Part shown: piece after piece, positions 10,369 to 20,409 of the stretch
Numbering within the stretch: the stretch's first letter is position 1
Layout of the letters: each line of letters opens with the position of its first letter
Origin: Burkholderiaceae bacterium
Lineage (GTDB): Bacteria > Pseudomonadota > Gammaproteobacteria > Burkholderiales > Burkholderiaceae_E
Assembly: GCA_019428955.1 (NCBI GenBank)
Contig: JAHYJF010000002.1
Span: 1-41,524 of the forward strand
Direction: 5' to 3'
Length of the DNA stretch: 41,524 nt
The notes under the pieces: model-generated
Seen by the model: the letters and a program-made list of their open reading frames with translations, nothing else
What the model was told of the DNA's origin: nothing
Databases searched by the model: none
Made by a program: the position numbers and the translations under genes

Positions 10369-11154
10369 GTGAACGATTCCGCCTTGCCGGCCCAGCTGCG
10401 TGTCGACGTCATCACGCTGTTCCCGGAGATGTTCGACGCGATCGCCGACCACGGCATTACCTCCCGGGCGCTAAGCCGCGGCCTCTGGTCTCTGGCGCGT
10501 TGGAATCCGCGGGATTTCGTCAGCGACCCCCATCGCACGGTCGATGACCGGCCCTATGGTGGCGGGCCGGGTATGGTGATGCTGGCAGAGCCGCTGCTGG
10601 CAGCGATCGCCGCTGTCCGCGCTGCCCAGGGCGTAAATCCTGGCCCGGTAATCTATCTTTCGCCCCAGGGCCGCCAACTCACCCATCAACGGGTGGTCGA
10701 ACTGGCCGCGCTGCCGTTCCTGACCCTGCTCGCCGGCCGCTACGAAGCGGTCGACCAGCGCCTGATCGAGCGCTCGGTCGACGAGGAGATTGCGATCGGC
10801 GAGTTCGTGGTGTCCGGGGGAGAACTGCCGGCGATGATGCTGATCGACGCGGTCGTGCGCCACCTGCCGGGTGCGACCAACGACCCCGAATCGGTAGTTT
10901 GCGACTCCTTTGCCAACGGCCTGCTCGACTGCCCCCACTACACCAGGCCGGAGGTGCTCGACGGCGAGCGTGTTCCCGAGGTGCTCGTTTCGGGGCACCA
11001 CGCACGGATCGCGCGCTGGCGCCGCGACCGTGCGCTGGAACTGACGCTGGAGCGGCGCCCCGACCTGATCGAACGGGCTCGACAACTCGGTCTGCTTGAC
11101 GCCGCCGACGAGCGAGCGCTCGCGGGGCTACTTGCGCAAAAGAATCCGCTATAA
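10369..11154 (+). CDS. trmD: tRNA (guanine-N1)-methyltransferase
   Basis: '[24 protein letters not shown]', '[13 protein letters not shown]', '[26 protein letters not shown]'. Confidence 0.98.
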   Translation: MNDSALPAQLRVDVITLFPEMFDAIADHGITSRALSRGLWSLARWNPRDFVSDPHRTVDDRPYGGGPGMVMLAEPLLAAIAAVRAAQGVNPGPVIYLSPQGRQLTHQRVVELAALPFLTLLAGRYEAVDQRLIERSVDEEIAIGEFVVSGGELPAMMLIDAVVRHLPGATNDPESVVCDSFANGLLDCPHYTRPEVLDGERVPEVLVSGHHARIARWRRDRALELTLERRPDLIERARQLGLLDAADERALAGLLAQKNPL

Positions 11155-11286
11155 TTACTCGCTTTGCCGCTTTTGCGTCTGATTTTGTCCTTGCTTGTCC
11201 GGCGCACGGCGGTGCCCCATCCTCTGCCCGGGCGACAATCAACATCGACCCCCAAGTCCCGTGGCACGATGGCAACAGGAGTCGTT

Positions 11287-11667
11287 ATGGATCTCATCCA
11301 AGAACTTGAACAGCAGGAAATCGCCCGTCTGGGCGCGGTGATCCCGGAATTCGCCCCCGGCGACACGGTGATCGTCAGCGTCAACGTGGTTGAAGGCGCG
11401 CGCAAGCGGGTCCAGGCCTTTGAAGGCGTGGTAATCGCCAAGCGCAATCGCGGCCTGAACTCCTCGTTCATCGTGCGCAAGATTTCGTCGGGCGAAGGCG
11501 TGGAGCGGACCTTCCAGCTCCATTCGCCGCTGATCGCCGGCATCGAAGTCAAGCGCCGCGGCGATGTCCGCCGCGCCAAGCTCTACTACCTGCGCGATCG
11601 TTCCGGCAAGTCGGCGCGGATCAAGGAAAAGCTGCCCAGTCGCGTCAAGCAGACTACTGCTCAGTGA
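11287..11667 (+). CDS. rplS: 50S ribosomal protein L19
   Basis: [49 protein letters not shown]; the ORF track start at 11164 is upstream of the conserved start. Confidence 0.97.
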   Translation: MDLIQELEQQEIARLGAVIPEFAPGDTVIVSVNVVEGARKRVQAFEGVVIAKRNRGLNSSFIVRKISSGEGVERTFQLHSPLIAGIEVKRRGDVRRAKLYYLRDRSGKSARIKEKLPSRVKQTTAQ

Positions 11668-11673
11668 TCCAAC

Positions 11674-11697
11674 GAAGGCGCCCGCGGGCGCCTTCTT
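11674..11697 (+). terminator. rho-independent-like hairpin after rplS
   Basis: GAAGGCGCC-CGC-GGGCGCCTTC inverted repeat directly after the rplS stop; no long T-run. Confidence 0.5.
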
Positions 11698-11713
11698 CGT
11701 TTCCGGAGTCTAT

Positions 11714-12397
11714 TTGCTGCCCATTTTCGATCCCCGGATGATCCCGATCGAGGCGGGACTCGATGAGCTCGCCCCCGTCGGCCGCGACGCACTGATGCCG
11801 GAAGCGCTGCGCGGGCGGTTTCGCGCGCCTCCGCAGTGGCAGCCGGAAATGCGCGGCGACCAGGCGCGGGCGACGCAGGCGGCCACTCGGCCGGCCTCGG
11901 TGCTGATCGCGGTCGTGACCCACGCCGACAGCCCAACCGTGCTGCTCACGCAGCGCACCGCACACCTCAAGCACCATTCCGGGCAGATCGCGTTCCCCGG
12001 CGGCAGTGCCGAGGAGCACGACGACGGCGCGGTCGCCACGGCGCTGCGTGAGGCTCACGAGGAAATCGGACTCGGCCCGGAGAAAGTCGAGATCATCGGC
12101 AGCATGCCTGAGTACCACACGGTCACCGGATACCTGGTCACGCCGGTGGTCGGGCTGGTCGCGCCTGGTATCGCGCTGCTGCCCGATCCGGCCGAAGTGG
12201 CCGAGATCTTCGAAGTTCCGTTAGGATTCCTGATGGACCCGCGCAATCACCAGCGCCGCAGGATAGTGCTCGACGCTGCCGAACGGACTTTTTTCTCGAT
12301 GCCATACCAGCCGTCAGCCGAGCGTGATGAGTATTTCATCTGGGGAGCGACCGCGGCGATGCTGCGCAACCTCTACCGGTTCCTGAGCGCCGCCTGA
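11714..12397 (+). CDS. NUDIX hydrolase, CoA pyrophosphatase type
   Basis: NUDIX box 'GGSAEEHDDGAVATALREAHEEIGL' and 'HSGQIAFPGG'. Start assigned to TTG 11714 (ATG 11738 also possible). Confidence 0.88.
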   Translation: MLPIFDPRMIPIEAGLDELAPVGRDALMPEALRGRFRAPPQWQPEMRGDQARATQAATRPASVLIAVVTHADSPTVLLTQRTAHLKHHSGQIAFPGGSAEEHDDGAVATALREAHEEIGLGPEKVEIIGSMPEYHTVTGYLVTPVVGLVAPGIALLPDPAEVAEIFEVPLGFLMDPRNHQRRRIVLDAAERTFFSMPYQPSAERDEYFIWGATAAMLRNLYRFLSAA

Positions 12398-12432
12398 ACC
12401 GCAAGGACCCCTGCCCGAGGAGGAGACACAAC

Positions 12433-13470
12433 ATGGGTTTCATCGCACTGATCTTCGCGCTGCTGATCGAGCAGGGACGACCGCTTCCGCAGGACAACCT
12501 GGTCTATCGGGCATCCTCTTCGCTGGCGCGCGCGCTGCGCCAGATGACCGATGCCGGGCGCGAGTATCAGGGCATCGTCGGCTGGACGTTCGTGGTGGCC
12601 ATCGTGCTGGCGTTCACGCTGATCGTAGAGTGGCTGGCGGCGGCCCTCCATCCGCTGGCGGTCTTCGTGCTGCACGTGGTGGTGCTCTACCTGACGCTTG
12701 GTTTTCGCCAGTTCAGCAGTTCGTTCAGCGAAATCCAGATTGCTCTGGCCGCCGGCGACGTCGCCACGGCCCGGGCGAGCGTCGAGCAATGGACCACGCA
12801 GCCCGGGGCGAGCGCAGCCGATATCGGGACTCCGGCCGATATCGGGGTCGGGGAGATCTGCCGGCGCTCGATCGCGCACGCGCTGGTGGCATCGCAGCGC
12901 CACGTCTTCGGGCCGCTGTTCTGGTACGTGCTGGTGCCGGGCGTTGCCGGACCGATCATCTACCGGCTGGCGGAAATGCTGGCGCGGCACTGGTCGGGCG
13001 AGGCCGAGAGTGACGGCTCGGCCGACGCTGAGGAACGCGAAGCCGCGGTGGTGGTGCCGGTGGTCGTGGCTGAAGAGCCGGTGCTCGCCGTGCCTCACAC
13101 CTACGGCAGTTTTGCCCGCCGCGCCTACCGTTGGGTCGACTGGATCCCGGTGCGCCTGAGCGCCGCCGGTTTCGCGGTGGTGGGCAATTTCGAGGATGCG
13201 ATCTACTGCTGGCGCGGTGCCGTCGCGGCCGGAACCGGCAGTGACCAGAGGGCGATGCTGATCGCAGTTGGTGGCGGGGCCCTGGGCCTGCGCATCGCTG
13301 ATCCGGAACTCGAGGTCCGCTGGGCCGAGGGTGGCGCGGGGTTCGAGTGGTCGGGCGCCGAGCCTGATGCCAACGGTCTGAACAGCGCGGTCGGCCTGGT
13401 CTGGCGTTCGGTAGTGCTGTGGATCGGGCTGTTCGCGATGCTCACCATCGCAGCCTGGATGGGACGCTAG
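12433..13470 (+). CDS. CobD/CbiB-like (AmpE-type) membrane protein
   Basis: Multiple TM helices; 'CRRSIAHALVASQRHVFGPLFWYVLVPGVAGPIIYRLAEML', typical of the CobD/CbiB/AmpE superfamily. Confidence 0.75.
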   Translation: MGFIALIFALLIEQGRPLPQDNLVYRASSSLARALRQMTDAGREYQGIVGWTFVVAIVLAFTLIVEWLAAALHPLAVFVLHVVVLYLTLGFRQFSSSFSEIQIALAAGDVATARASVEQWTTQPGASAADIGTPADIGVGEICRRSIAHALVASQRHVFGPLFWYVLVPGVAGPIIYRLAEMLARHWSGEAESDGSADAEEREAAVVVPVVVAEEPVLAVPHTYGSFARRAYRWVDWIPVRLSAAGFAVVGNFEDAIYCWRGAVAAGTGSDQRAMLIAVGGGALGLRIADPELEVRWAEGGAGFEWSGAEPDANGLNSAVGLVWRSVVLWIGLFAMLTIAAWMGR

Positions 13471-13479
13471 CGCCGCCCC

Positions 13480-14400
13480 TCAGTCGCGCCCCGAGAGCCT
13501 GCTAAACAGCAGATAGCGAATCGGATCGATCGCACCGTTTTCGAGCGCTGCGCGGATCGCGCAACCCGGTTCCTGGACGTGGTTGCAGTTGTGGAACCGG
13601 CACTGTCCGATCAGTTCAGTGTACTCGGGCATCGCGTGCACGCGCTGAGATTCCGAGACGTGGGCCAGTCCGAAGGTCTGGAATCCCGGCGTATCGACGA
13701 TTGCGCCGCTCGTTGCACTCTCCGGTGGCAGGTCGAACCATTTGCTGAAGGTGGTGGTGTGGCGCCCCGCGCAGAGCGCTTCCGAGATCTCACGGGTGGC
13801 GAGCGCCGCCCCCGGCACCAGGGTATTGACCAGCGTCGACTTGCCCATGCCTGACTCGCCCATCAGGATGGTGTTGTGGCCGGAGAGCACCGGCGCAAGT
13901 GCGGCGCGGGTTTCCTGGGGGTGATCGCGGACGGCGAGCTCAATCACCTGGTAGCCCAGGTCACGGTAGACCTGGAGCCGGGGTGCGATCGCTGCCCAGG
14001 GGCCGGTCAGGTCAAGCTTGTTGGCCAGGATCAGCGCCGGGATATTGGCATGGGCGCAGGCCAGCAGCATGCGCACCAGCAACTCCTCGGAAAAGCGCGG
14101 GTCGGCGGCGATCACGATGGCCGCCTGGTCGACGTTGGCCGCCAGCCGCTTGACGTTGTAACGGTCGCTGCGGATGAGCTCGGAGCGGCGCCGCAAGCCG
14201 CTTTCGATGACCGCCTGGTCGGCACCGATCAAGCCAATCGTCACCTCGTCGCCGACGCAGAAATCAGTGCGCTTGCCGCGCGTTACCGCTACCCGGTCGG
14301 GGCCGGGCGCGTCGAGCGTGCGGACGTAGAACTGCCGCCCGAAGCTCGCGACGATGCGTGCGCGTTCAAGCTGCGAGGAGGGCATCGCTGTCGGCGGCAC
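13480..14400 (-). CDS. rsgA: ribosome small subunit-dependent GTPase A
   Basis: 'GESGMGKSTLVNTLVPGA', 'TTTFSKWFDLP', 'IVDTPGFQTFGL', Cys/His Zn motif 'CRFHNCNHVQEPGCAI'. Confidence 0.96.
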   Translation of the reverse strand: MPPTAMPSSQLERARIVASFGRQFYVRTLDAPGPDRVAVTRGKRTDFCVGDEVTIGLIGADQAVIESGLRRRSELIRSDRYNVKRLAANVDQAAIVIAADPRFSEELLVRMLLACAHANIPALILANKLDLTGPWAAIAPRLQVYRDLGYQVIELAVRDHPQETRAALAPVLSGHNTILMGESGMGKSTLVNTLVPGAALATREISEALCAGRHTTTFSKWFDLPPESATSGAIVDTPGFQTFGLAHVSESQRVHAMPEYTELIGQCRFHNCNHVQEPGCAIRAALENGAIDPIRYLLFSRLSGRD

Positions 14401-14403
14401 AGT

Positions 14404-15675
14404 CTAGCGCTCGCAACCGCGCTCGCCCAGCAGCCGCGCCACTCGTGCAGCGGCGCTCGGATGCGAGTCGTAGAACGCCGAGTGCAGCGGATCTGGGGTC
14501 AGGGTGGAAGCGTTGTCCTCGTAGAGCTTGACCAGCGCGCTCGCCAGGTGTTCGGCGCTGGTCTCGCGAGCGGCGAAGCGGTCGGCCTGGTACTCGTCGC
14601 GCCGCGACAGCAGGCTCGCGAGCGGTTGGACCGGAAAGGCGAACACCGGCAGAACCAAAAAGAACAGCACCAGCGCCAGTGCTGCGGAGCCATTGACGCC
14701 CGGCGCGACGCCCAGTCCGGAGTAGAACCAGTCCTGGCGAGCGAGCCAGGCCAGCACCCAGAGCGCCGCTAGCGTGAAGGCGAAGCTCAGGACGATCCGC
14801 CGCAGCACGTGGCGATGACGGACATGGCCGAGCTCGTGGGCCAGCACTGCTTCCACCTCGTCGGGCGCAAGCCGCGCGAGCAGGGTGTCGAAGAACACGA
14901 TCCTGCGGTAGCGCCCCAGCCCGGTGAAATAGGCGTTGCCGTGGCTTGAACGGCGGCTGCCGTCCATCACGAAGAGGCCGCGGGCCGCAAAGCCGCAGCG
15001 CCCCAGCAACTGCTCGACCCGCTCGCGCACCGGGCCCGCCGGCAGCGGTTCGAACTTGTTGAACAGCGGCGCGATCAGGCCGGGGTAGATCACCAGCACG
15101 GCCAGGTTGAATCCCACCCACACCAGCCAGGCCCAGAGCCACCACTGCTCGCCGGCACGGGCCATCAGCCACAGCATCGCCATCACCAGCGGCAGCCCCA
15201 GGAGGGCAGCGATCACGGCCCCCTTGGCAAGATCGGCCAGGAACAGGGTCGGGGTCATGCGGTTGAAGCCGAAGCGCCGTTCGATGCCGAACTGCCGGTA
15301 CCACGAGAACGGCAGGTCGAGTGCCGCGCCGATCACGATCACGCTGGCGATGAAGGCTACCTGCGCGGCCATCGGCGAGGCGGTAAGGAGCGCCGCGGCG
15401 AGCGTGTCGAGCAACTGTAGCCCGCCGAGCAAGGTGAAGCCGAGCAAGACCGGCACTCCCACCAGGGTCTCCAGGATCCCGAGCCGGGTACGCGCCGTGG
15501 TGTAGTCGGCGGCCCTGGTATGTGCGGCCAGGCCGATGCGCTGGACAAAGGTCTCGGGCACGCGTTCGCGATGCCTGGCCACGTGGCGAATCTGGCGCAG
15601 TGCGAGCCAGAGCTGGATGATCGTGGTGGCGGCGAGCGCCGCCAGAAAGAGGATCGTGAACGTGGATTGGGTCAA
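14404..15675 (-). CDS. M48 family (CAAX/Ste24-like) metallopeptidase
   Basis: '[21 protein letters not shown]' HExxH motif, multiple TM helices, '[11 protein letters not shown]'. Confidence 0.93.
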   Translation of the reverse strand: MTQSTFTILFLAALAATTIIQLWLALRQIRHVARHRERVPETFVQRIGLAAHTRAADYTTARTRLGILETLVGVPVLLGFTLLGGLQLLDTLAAALLTASPMAAQVAFIASVIVIGAALDLPFSWYRQFGIERRFGFNRMTPTLFLADLAKGAVIAALLGLPLVMAMLWLMARAGEQWWLWAWLVWVGFNLAVLVIYPGLIAPLFNKFEPLPAGPVRERVEQLLGRCGFAARGLFVMDGSRRSSHGNAYFTGLGRYRRIVFFDTLLARLAPDEVEAVLAHELGHVRHRHVLRRIVLSFAFTLAALWVLAWLARQDWFYSGLGVAPGVNGSAALALVLFFLVLPVFAFPVQPLASLLSRRDEYQADRFAARETSAEHLASALVKLYEDNASTLTPDPLHSAFYDSHPSAAARVARLLGERGCER

Positions 15676-15711
15676 AGGGGAGCTATGCGAGAATTGGCAA
15701 TGGAGAAAATT

Positions 15712-16350
15712 ATGTCACAGCCGCCTGAACTGCCATCCGAACCCCAGCCAGACCCGACTCGGCTGGCGTGGATCGACATGGAAATGACCGGGCTTGCGCC
15801 GGAATCCGATCGCATCATCGAATTGGCCGCGGTCATCACCGACAGCGACCTCAATATCGTGGCCGAGAGCGAATCCCTGGTGGTGCACCAGAGCGATGCC
15901 GTGCTCGCTGCGATGGATGCCTGGAACACCTCGACCCACGGTCGGTCGGGACTGACCCAGCGGGTGCGCGAGTCGCGCTTGGACGAGACCGGCGCAGAGC
16001 AGCAGATGCTGGCGTTCCTGCAGCTCTGGGTTCCAGTGGGGGTCTCCCCGATGTGCGGCAATTCGATCTGTCAGGATCGCCGTTTCATGGCGCGCCACAT
16101 GCCGGCGCTCGAGGCTTTCTTCCACTACCGAAACCTCGACGTAAGCACGCTCAAGGAACTGTGTAAACGCTGGCAGCCGGCGCTCGCGCGCGGCTTCGTC
16201 AAGCGCAGTGCCCACACCGCAATGGCCGATGTCCACGAGTCGATCGAAGAGATGCGCTACTACCGCGAACACTTTCTGCGGGCGCCTTTGTCGGGCGAAG
16301 AAGCGGGCGACGAAGAGGGTGTCATTTCCCAGAGCGCTGATACAGCCTGA
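15712..16350 (+). CDS. orn: oligoribonuclease
   Basis: '[35 protein letters not shown]', '[16 protein letters not shown]', '[21 protein letters not shown]'. Confidence 0.97.
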   Translation: MSQPPELPSEPQPDPTRLAWIDMEMTGLAPESDRIIELAAVITDSDLNIVAESESLVVHQSDAVLAAMDAWNTSTHGRSGLTQRVRESRLDETGAEQQMLAFLQLWVPVGVSPMCGNSICQDRRFMARHMPALEAFFHYRNLDVSTLKELCKRWQPALARGFVKRSAHTAMADVHESIEEMRYYREHFLRAPLSGEEAGDEEGVISQSADTA

Positions 16351-18052
16351 AGCGTTCATCGAGGTTGGGCCGGCGCCGGCCCTCCCAGGCAAGGTTCCAG
16401 CCCGGTTCCGGATAGGGCACCGCGCGTGCCACCGGACCCTGGTCCTGGATCAGGCGCCAGTCGCAGCTGTTGCCACCGCCGGTGGCGGCGAAGCGCACGT
16501 CGGCGAAATAGGCGAGGCTCGCGCGCTCAGCCAGGCCCAGACCATCGGCAGCGACACATTGCGAACCCAGTGGCACGGCATGGGCGAGCTGGCCGGCAAT
16601 TCCGCGATAGGTGTTGCGCTCGTTGAATACCGGCAACCACAGGGTCATGGCGAGGAACCAGCTCAGCACCAATCCGCCCGCTGACAACACCACGGCGCGC
16701 CAGATCATCGGCGGCCGTCGCGATATGCGCCAGCGCACCAGCGCCAGCCAGGCGAGCGTGGCGGCCACCGCGAGCCCCAGTTCCAGCCAGGAAACCTCGA
16801 GGGCATAGCCGGGCACGATATGCGAGGCCCGGAATGCCATCCGGGGCGGGAGTCCGCTCAGGTAGGCCAGCCAGTAGGCCCAGACCGCGAACCCGAAGAA
16901 GGTCCAGACAATGACCGCGAACCAGTCGATCAGGTTGACGAGGCGGCGCCGCAGCGTCGGCAGGCCTGCTGCGGCCACCATCGCGATCGCCGGTAGCGCC
17001 GGCAGCAATCCGGTCTCGCCGGGAGACTGCAGCAATGATGCCGCAATCAGGAACACCGCGGCGACCATCAGCGGCAGGGCGAGCGCCGGTTCGCCGAGCC
17101 GGCCGCGCCAGCGCCATCCGGCCCAGGCGGCCAGCGGCCATGCCGGCCAGAAATACCAGGGGCCGGTGCGCAGCAGGTAGCCCAGCGCCTGCGCCTTCGG
17201 CCAGCCGTATTGCTGGGTATTCCACGCGAGCCAGGTCTGGAGGAAGGCGCGCGAGTGCTCGTCCCCGAACCACAACAGAGCCGGCCAGACCAGGGCCCCG
17301 GCGATCGCCACCGGCAGCCCTAACGTCAACAACGGACGCGCCACCAGGCGAAACGGCTGCGAGATGAGCGGCAGCGCCAGCCAGGCCGACATCAGCAGGG
17401 CGGCCGGAACCAGGCCGCTGGTGGTGGCGGTTGCCGCCACCGCGGCTGCCGCGCACAGTGCCCCCCGGCGCGGCCGCTCGAGGCTGCGGGCGACCCCGAA
17501 CAGGAAGGCGCAGCTCCAGACCAGCTGGGCAGCCTCGGCGGTCGTTTCGTGCGCGCGAGTGACCATCCCCACCGTCGCGATCAGGACCAGCAGGGAACTG
17601 TCCGCAATCGCCCGGGCCAAATCGGTCCGGCTGGCGGCCGCTCCCAAAGGGTCATGGGGCTGAAAACTGGGGCGCCAGGCGAGTTCGTAGGTCGCGTACC
17701 AGAACAGGCTGAGAAGCAGGACCAGCCCGCTGGCGCCGACCATGCCGGTAGCGATGTGCGCTACGTGCTGCGGTCCCGGCACGATGACGCTGGCCACGCG
17801 GATCGCCACGGCGCCGAGCGCAAAGGGCAGCGGCCCTTCCTCGGCCACCGGGGCGCCGGCGACGTTCGGCATCAGCCAGTCGCTGACGCTGCCGGTGGCC
17901 ATGGTGTGGGCGATGCCAAAGCCGGCGGCATCCTGGGTGGCCCAGGGGTCGCGCCCGAACAGTCCCGGCAGCACGTAGAGCGCGATCAGCAGCAGCAAGC
18001 CCCAGCGAGGCAGCTTCCCGGCCTGGGCCGACGTGATCAAGAAGGGGCGCAT
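16322..18052 (-). CDS. multi-pass membrane protein, ArnT/GT39-like glycosyltransferase-type
   Basis: Many TM helices; N-terminus '[29 protein letters not shown]' resembles the acidic first periplasmic loop of GT39/ArnT proteins. Substrate not predictable. Confidence 0.65.
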   Translation of the reverse strand: MRPFLITSAQAGKLPRWGLLLLIALYVLPGLFGRDPWATQDAAGFGIAHTMATGSVSDWLMPNVAGAPVAEEGPLPFALGAVAIRVASVIVPGPQHVAHIATGMVGASGLVLLLSLFWYATYELAWRPSFQPHDPLGAAASRTDLARAIADSSLLVLIATVGMVTRAHETTAEAAQLVWSCAFLFGVARSLERPRRGALCAAAAVAATATTSGLVPAALLMSAWLALPLISQPFRLVARPLLTLGLPVAIAGALVWPALLWFGDEHSRAFLQTWLAWNTQQYGWPKAQALGYLLRTGPWYFWPAWPLAAWAGWRWRGRLGEPALALPLMVAAVFLIAASLLQSPGETGLLPALPAIAMVAAAGLPTLRRRLVNLIDWFAVIVWTFFGFAVWAYWLAYLSGLPPRMAFRASHIVPGYALEVSWLELGLAVAATLAWLALVRWRISRRPPMIWRAVVLSAGGLVLSWFLAMTLWLPVFNERNTYRGIAGQLAHAVPLGSQCVAADGLGLAERASLAYFADVRFAATGGGNSCDWRLIQDQGPVARAVPYPEPGWNLAWEGRRRPNLDERFRLYQRSGK

Positions 18053-18070
18053 TGTGGGCTCTATTACAAC

Positions 18071-18100
18071 AAAAAAGGCAGCCTGCGCTGCCTTTTTTTT
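18071..18100 (-). terminator. rho-independent terminator after rpmE2
   Basis: AAAAAA-GGCAGC-CTGC-GCTGCC-TTTTTTTT: 6-bp GC stem, tetraloop, A/T tracts on both sides. Confidence 0.85.
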
Positions 18101-18160
18101 CCGACCGCCGCGGCCTGATGGCCGCTGCGCGGTGGTGATGCCGTCGTTCGACGGGCGGGA

Positions 18161-18418
18161 TCAGGAAGCCTTCTGACCCGAGCGGGCGAATTTCTGGCGG
18201 AACTTCTCGACCCGACCGGCTTCGTTGACCCGCTGCTGGGCGCCGGTGTAGAAGGGATGCGAGGCTGAGCTGACGTCGAGCTTGATCAGCGGATATTCCT
18301 TGCCGTCGAGCGTGATCTTTTCACGAGTCGGGGCCGTCGAGCGGGTGATGAACTTGAGATCGCTGGACATGTCCTGGAACACGACATCGCGATACTGGGG
18401 GTGAATGCCTTCTTTCAT
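18161..18418 (-). CDS. rpmE2: 50S ribosomal protein L31 type B
   Basis: [59 protein letters not shown]; no CxxC zinc motif. Confidence 0.95.
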   Translation of the reverse strand: MKEGIHPQYRDVVFQDMSSDLKFITRSTAPTREKITLDGKEYPLIKLDVSSASHPFYTGAQQRVNEAGRVEKFRQKFARSGQKAS

Positions 18419-18520
18419 CGAAATTCTCCTGTCTGACCGCGCCGCGCAGCGTGTCGCGCGCGAATTCAGATGCTCTGTTGGAAACCTGGACGCAAAACCA
18501 CGTACGGGAAATAGCCGAGC

Positions 18521-18550
18521 ATTATAGTGCTCAAGCCCAAGTTACCGCAA
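18521..18550 (-). promoter_or_regulatory. sigma-70-type promoter for rpmE2
   Basis: On the reverse strand TTGCGG (18550-18545), 18 bp, TATAAT (18526-18521). Confidence 0.6.
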
Positions 18551-18598
18551 GCTGGGCTAGCATAACGGCTTCCCCGTCATTTCCCCGTCATCGCTGCC

Positions 18599-19591
18599 AT
18601 GCCGGATCGTCCGCCACTAGCCGCCTTCCCCGATAGTCCGCCGGCGCGGCCCGCCGTGCTGGGTCCGGCGCTCGCCCTGCTGGTGGCGTTGGCGTTGGTG
18701 GCGCTGATCGTCGGCCCCGCAAGTGCCTCCGACGTGACGTTTGAGACCCTGGCATGGATCCGCGCACCGCGGGTGGTCGCCGCGATCCTGGTTGGTGCGG
18801 CGTTGGCCGCGTCCGGGACCAGCCTGCAGGTGGCATTTCGCAACCCGCTGGCGGCGCCCGACCTCCTGGGGGTTTCTGCCGGCGCCGCGTGCGGCGCGGC
18901 GTTTGCCATCCTCGCCGGGTTCGGGCAGGCCGCGCTCCAGGGCAGCGCATTCGCCGGCGCGCTCGCTGCCGCCGGTTTGGTCTGGGCGCTGGCGCGCTGG
19001 ATAAGGATAGGCGATGCCACGCTGGCACTGGTGCTCTCGGGTATCGGCGTGGCGGCTCTGGCCTCGGCGGTGCTGGCAATGGTCAGCTATCTTGCGGACC
19101 CGGCGCGCCAGCTGCCGGCGATCACCTATTGGCTGCTGGGCAGCCTGGCCGCAGGCGGCGCCACCGAGTTGATAGTGGCTGGCGTGGCGATGGCCCTTGG
19201 CCTCACCATTCTCTGGTTCGCGCGCTGGCGCATCAATCTGCTCGCCTTGCCCGACGAGGAAGTGCGCGCGCTTGGCGCCGATCCGGTGCGCCTGCGCTGG
19301 GTGGCGCTGGCCGGCGCCGCGCTGGCGGCAGCGGCAGCGGTCGCGCTGGCTGGAGTCGTGGGCTGGGTCGGTCTGCTGGTGCCGCACGCCGCCCGGCGGA
19401 TAACAGGAGCCGAGTTCTCACGGCTGCTGCCGCTGGCGGCGCTCACCGGGGCCATCTTCCTGCTCGCGGTCGATACGCTCGGCAGGGTCGCATTTCCGAT
19501 CGACCTGCCCCCGGGCGTGAGTAGCGCCCTGTTTGGAGTCCCGGGGCTGCTCTGGCTGCTTGCCTCCCGGCCGCGGGAGTCGGGTCGATGA
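18599..19591 (+). CDS. FecCD family ABC transporter permease (iron-siderophore/cobalamin type)
   Basis: 'RAPRVVAAILVGAALAASGTSLQVAFRNPLAAPDLLGVSAGAACGA', 'GVVGWVGLLVPHAARRITG', 'GVSSALFGVPGLLWLL'. Confidence 0.93.
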   Translation: MPDRPPLAAFPDSPPARPAVLGPALALLVALALVALIVGPASASDVTFETLAWIRAPRVVAAILVGAALAASGTSLQVAFRNPLAAPDLLGVSAGAACGAAFAILAGFGQAALQGSAFAGALAAAGLVWALARWIRIGDATLALVLSGIGVAALASAVLAMVSYLADPARQLPAITYWLLGSLAAGGATELIVAGVAMALGLTILWFARWRINLLALPDEEVRALGADPVRLRWVALAGAALAAAAAVALAGVVGWVGLLVPHAARRITGAEFSRLLPLAALTGAIFLLAVDTLGRVAFPIDLPPGVSSALFGVPGLLWLLASRPRESGR

Positions 19592-20397
19592 ACCAGCCAG
19601 ACATTTCCGCCAAGGCCGCGGTTACGCCGCCGCACACAGGCACCGCCGTGCGGGCAAGGCCGGAATCCAGCGCGCTGGCGGTTTTCGGACTCGAATTTGG
19701 CATTCCGGGTTTGCCGCGGTTCGGCACCGATCTGTCGTTCGCGCTCCAGCCAGGATCGGTGCTTGCATTGCTGGGGCCCAACGGGGCGGGCAAGACGACG
19801 CTGTTGCGCACCATCCTCGGGCTCGTGCCGCCGATGGCCGGCAAGATCACGATCGGTGAACGTGATCTCGCCGCAATGACGCGCCGGGAAATTGCCGCGC
19901 GGGTGGGCTATGTGCCGCAGAACCTGTCGTCGGCGCCCCACTTCCGGGTTGACGAGTGGGTGTTGCTCGGACTCCTGGCGCCGCTGCCGATGTTCGCCAG
20001 GCCGCGCTCCAGTGACTGGCTGGCGGTCAGCGAAGCGCTGGCGGCGGTCGGGATGAGTGCGCTGCGCGCGCGCTATGTCGAAGAACTCAGTGGTGGCGAA
20101 CAGCGCCTGGTGGCAACGGCGCGAGCGCTGGCCCAAGGGGCTCGCACCCTGGTGCTTGACGAGCCGGCGGCGGGGCTTGACTACGGCCACGAGATCCGGC
20201 TGCTGGCGCGGCTCGACGCCATGCGGGCTCTTGGTTTTGGAATTGTCTTTTCGACCCACGATCCGCGTCACGCACTCGAGCATGCCGATGCAGTGCTGAT
20301 GCTCGACGGCAGCGGGGGTGCGAGACTGGGTTCGCCCGAAAGCGTGCTTACTGAAGCCGCTCTGGCGGCGATCTACGGGGTTGCAGCAGATCTCTGA
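19588..20397 (+). CDS. ABC transporter ATP-binding protein (FecE/BtuD-like)
   Basis: Walker A 'GPNGAGKTTL', signature 'LSGGEQRLVATARAL', Walker B 'TLVLDEPAAGLD'; overlaps the permease stop. Confidence 0.94.
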   Translation: MNQPDISAKAAVTPPHTGTAVRARPESSALAVFGLEFGIPGLPRFGTDLSFALQPGSVLALLGPNGAGKTTLLRTILGLVPPMAGKITIGERDLAAMTRREIAARVGYVPQNLSSAPHFRVDEWVLLGLLAPLPMFARPRSSDWLAVSEALAAVGMSALRARYVEELSGGEQRLVATARALAQGARTLVLDEPAAGLDYGHEIRLLARLDAMRALGFGIVFSTHDPRHALEHADAVLMLDGSGGARLGSPESVLTEAALAAIYGVAADL

Positions 20398-20409
20398 GGC
20401 CCAGCGCCC

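Noticed and set aside
10471-11579. Minus-strand ORFs opposite trmD and rplS
   Set aside because: Overlap confident ribosomal/trmD genes; Arg/Ser/Ala-rich translations without domains.
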